From an alpha proteobacterium SCGC AAA240-E13 (lineage in GTDB: Bacteria > Pseudomonadota > Alphaproteobacteria > Pelagibacterales > Pelagibacteraceae), in contig AZHR01000009.1 of assembly GCA_000504625.1 (NCBI GenBank), positions 1 to 33,118 of the forward strand: a stretch of 33,118 nucleotides of DNA, given 5' to 3'. This document shows, piece after piece, positions 32,028-33,118 of this stretch. Numbering within the stretch: position 1 is the first letter of the stretch; each line of letters opens with the position of its first letter. The translations under genes and the position numbers were made by a program. The notes below the pieces were generated by a model. The model was not told the DNA's origin, did no database searches, and saw nothing but the letters and a program-made list of their open reading frames with translations.

Positions 32028-33118
32028 TTAATTAACCCTACCGTATATATCTTTATATCTAATTATGTCTGTTTCTTTCAAAATCGTACCTGTTTGTATT
32101 TCCATAATTTTAACAGGTTTTTTAAAAGGGTTTTCTATTCTATGTATGGCTCCCTTGGGTATAAATGCTGTCTCATTTATATTTTTGAAGAATTTTTTTT
32201 TGTTGATTGTAATTTTAGGCTTACCTGACGTAATGGTCCAATGTTCAGATCGATGTTTATGTTTTTGCAAACTTATTGATGATTTAGAATTTACTACAAG
32301 TTCTTTTACTAAAAATCCCTTTCCCGAATATAAATTCGTATATTTGCCCCATGGTCTATAATAAACATTACGCTTTTTATAATACTTAGACTTATTTTTT
32401 CTAAAAATATTTGAAATTTCCTTCCAACTTCCTAGATCAGACCAAGAAATATTTAGCTCAATACCATTAATATTTTTCGACTTTTCTAGAATTGCATGAT
32501 CAAATGATTTTTCTTTTATTTTTTTAAATGAATCCTTGTTTAAATAATAAACATTTTTAGATATTTTGGAATTACGCACTGAATGAATGCATAATTTTAA
32601 TGTTTCAGGCTGATATTTTTTGAAATTGTTTATTATTGAATCCTTGCGTGCAAAAAAAATTCCTGAATTCCAGTATCCTTTTTTTCTGACAATTTTTTTT
32701 GCCACATTTAAGCTTGGTTTTTCAATAAACTTTACTACTTTATTTAAATTTCTAGAGATTTTTTTAGTTAAAAAATAACCATACTGAGAAGATGCTGTTG
32801 TTGGCTTTATACCAAAAATAAAGATATTGTTTTCATCTAAATACTTTTTGTTTAAGTTGATTGAATTATTAAATTGATTATTTTTTTCAATTAAATGATC
32901 GGATGGTAAAAAAATAATTGGTTGATTGTTTGATATACCGTATATAAGGGACGATGACAGTATTGCTGACGCTGTATTCTTCTTAAATGGTTCTAGAATT
33001 ATTTTATATTTGTTAATTTTATGTTTAGCCAAATACTTTTTCACTAATTTCAAATAGGTTAAATTTGTACTTATTATTGGATAATCAAATATTGAGTTTT
33101 TTATTCTTTGAAGAGTTC
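32028..33118 (-). CDS. manC: mannose-1-phosphate guanylyltransferase / mannose-6-phosphate isomerase, 5' end missing
   Basis: The frame runs off the right edge; upstream of the first TTG it continues as TLQRIKNSISFDYPIISTN, the usual ManC/AlgA segment, so roughly the first 40 residues (with the GGxGxRLWP pyrophosphorylase loop) are outside. Visible parts are ILEPFKKNTASAI, FLPSDHLI, FGIKPTTASSQYGY, FIEKP, GYWNSGIF, ISWSDLGSW (nucleotidyltransferase), then RPWGKYTNL and the type II isomerase cupin SLQKHKHRSEHWTI with zinc-binding His. The enzyme makes GDP-mannose for surface polysaccharide. Confidence 0.93.
   Translation of the reverse strand, partial: TLQRIKNSIFDYPIISTNLTYLKLVKKYLAKHKINKYKIILEPFKKNTASAILSSSLIYGISNNQPIIFLPSDHLIEKNNQFNNSINLNKKYLDENNIFIFGIKPTTASSQYGYFLTKKISRNLNKVVKFIEKPSLNVAKKIVRKKGYWNSGIFFARKDSIINNFKKYQPETLKLCIHSVRNSKISKNVYYLNKDSFKKIKEKSFDHAILEKSKNINGIELNISWSDLGSWKEISNIFRKNKSKYYKKRNVYYRPWGKYTNLYSGKGFLVKELVVNSKSSISLQKHKHRSEHWTITSGKPKITINKKKFFKNINETAFIPKGAIHRIENPFKKPVKIMEIQTGTILKETDIIRYKDIYGRVN

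Overview
The window is AT-rich (about 30% GC by eye), densely coding DNA with tiny intergenic gaps and many TAATG/ATGA overlaps. The block dgt-argS-nagZ-scpA-scpB-tatA-tatB-tatC-serS-yajC-secD-secF and the cluster uvrA / ssb-gyrA are alphaproteobacterial gene orders. With the low GC and compact genes, the likely source is a streamlined marine alphaproteobacterium (Pelagibacterales/SAR11 or a similar lineage). That placement is inference from gene order and composition, not from a marker-gene search.

Left part (1-7006): the end of a DUF4956 membrane gene, a CotH-like protein with a C-terminal beta-helix, and a VTC-domain gene broken at a run of eight A. These are co-directional and look like one operon. 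Next come an unusual protein joining a long charged helix to a cold-shock domain, two overlapping single-helix microproteins (5256-5455), small hypotheticals, nfuA (Fe-S cluster maturation) and a small two-helix membrane protein.

Middle (7075-15596): a Tat-type M48 protease and a DUF502 membrane protein lie beside the most striking object here. This is a single 964-codon minus-strand frame that starts as DNA gyrase subunit A and ends as the C-terminal third of the RecG helicase. It is followed upstream by ssb and the divergent uvrA, then a PuuD-like membrane protein.

15597-17140 is an untidy stretch: slightly higher GC, short open frames, apparent gene relics, a C/G-run hairpin, and two small minus-strand genes sharing a duplicated leader. 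No tRNA, rRNA, tmRNA, RNase P RNA or SRP RNA was recognised by eye in this window, and no CRISPR array or transposase.

17141-27963 is one long compact minus-strand run combining nucleotide control (dgt), tRNA charging (argS, serS), cell-wall recycling (nagZ), chromosome condensation (scpAB), and the Tat and Sec export machineries. A divergent erpA-xth pair follows (28005-29098). The right end (29105-33118) is a surface-polysaccharide segment: a methyltransferase, a large GT-C-like membrane protein, and manC running off the edge.
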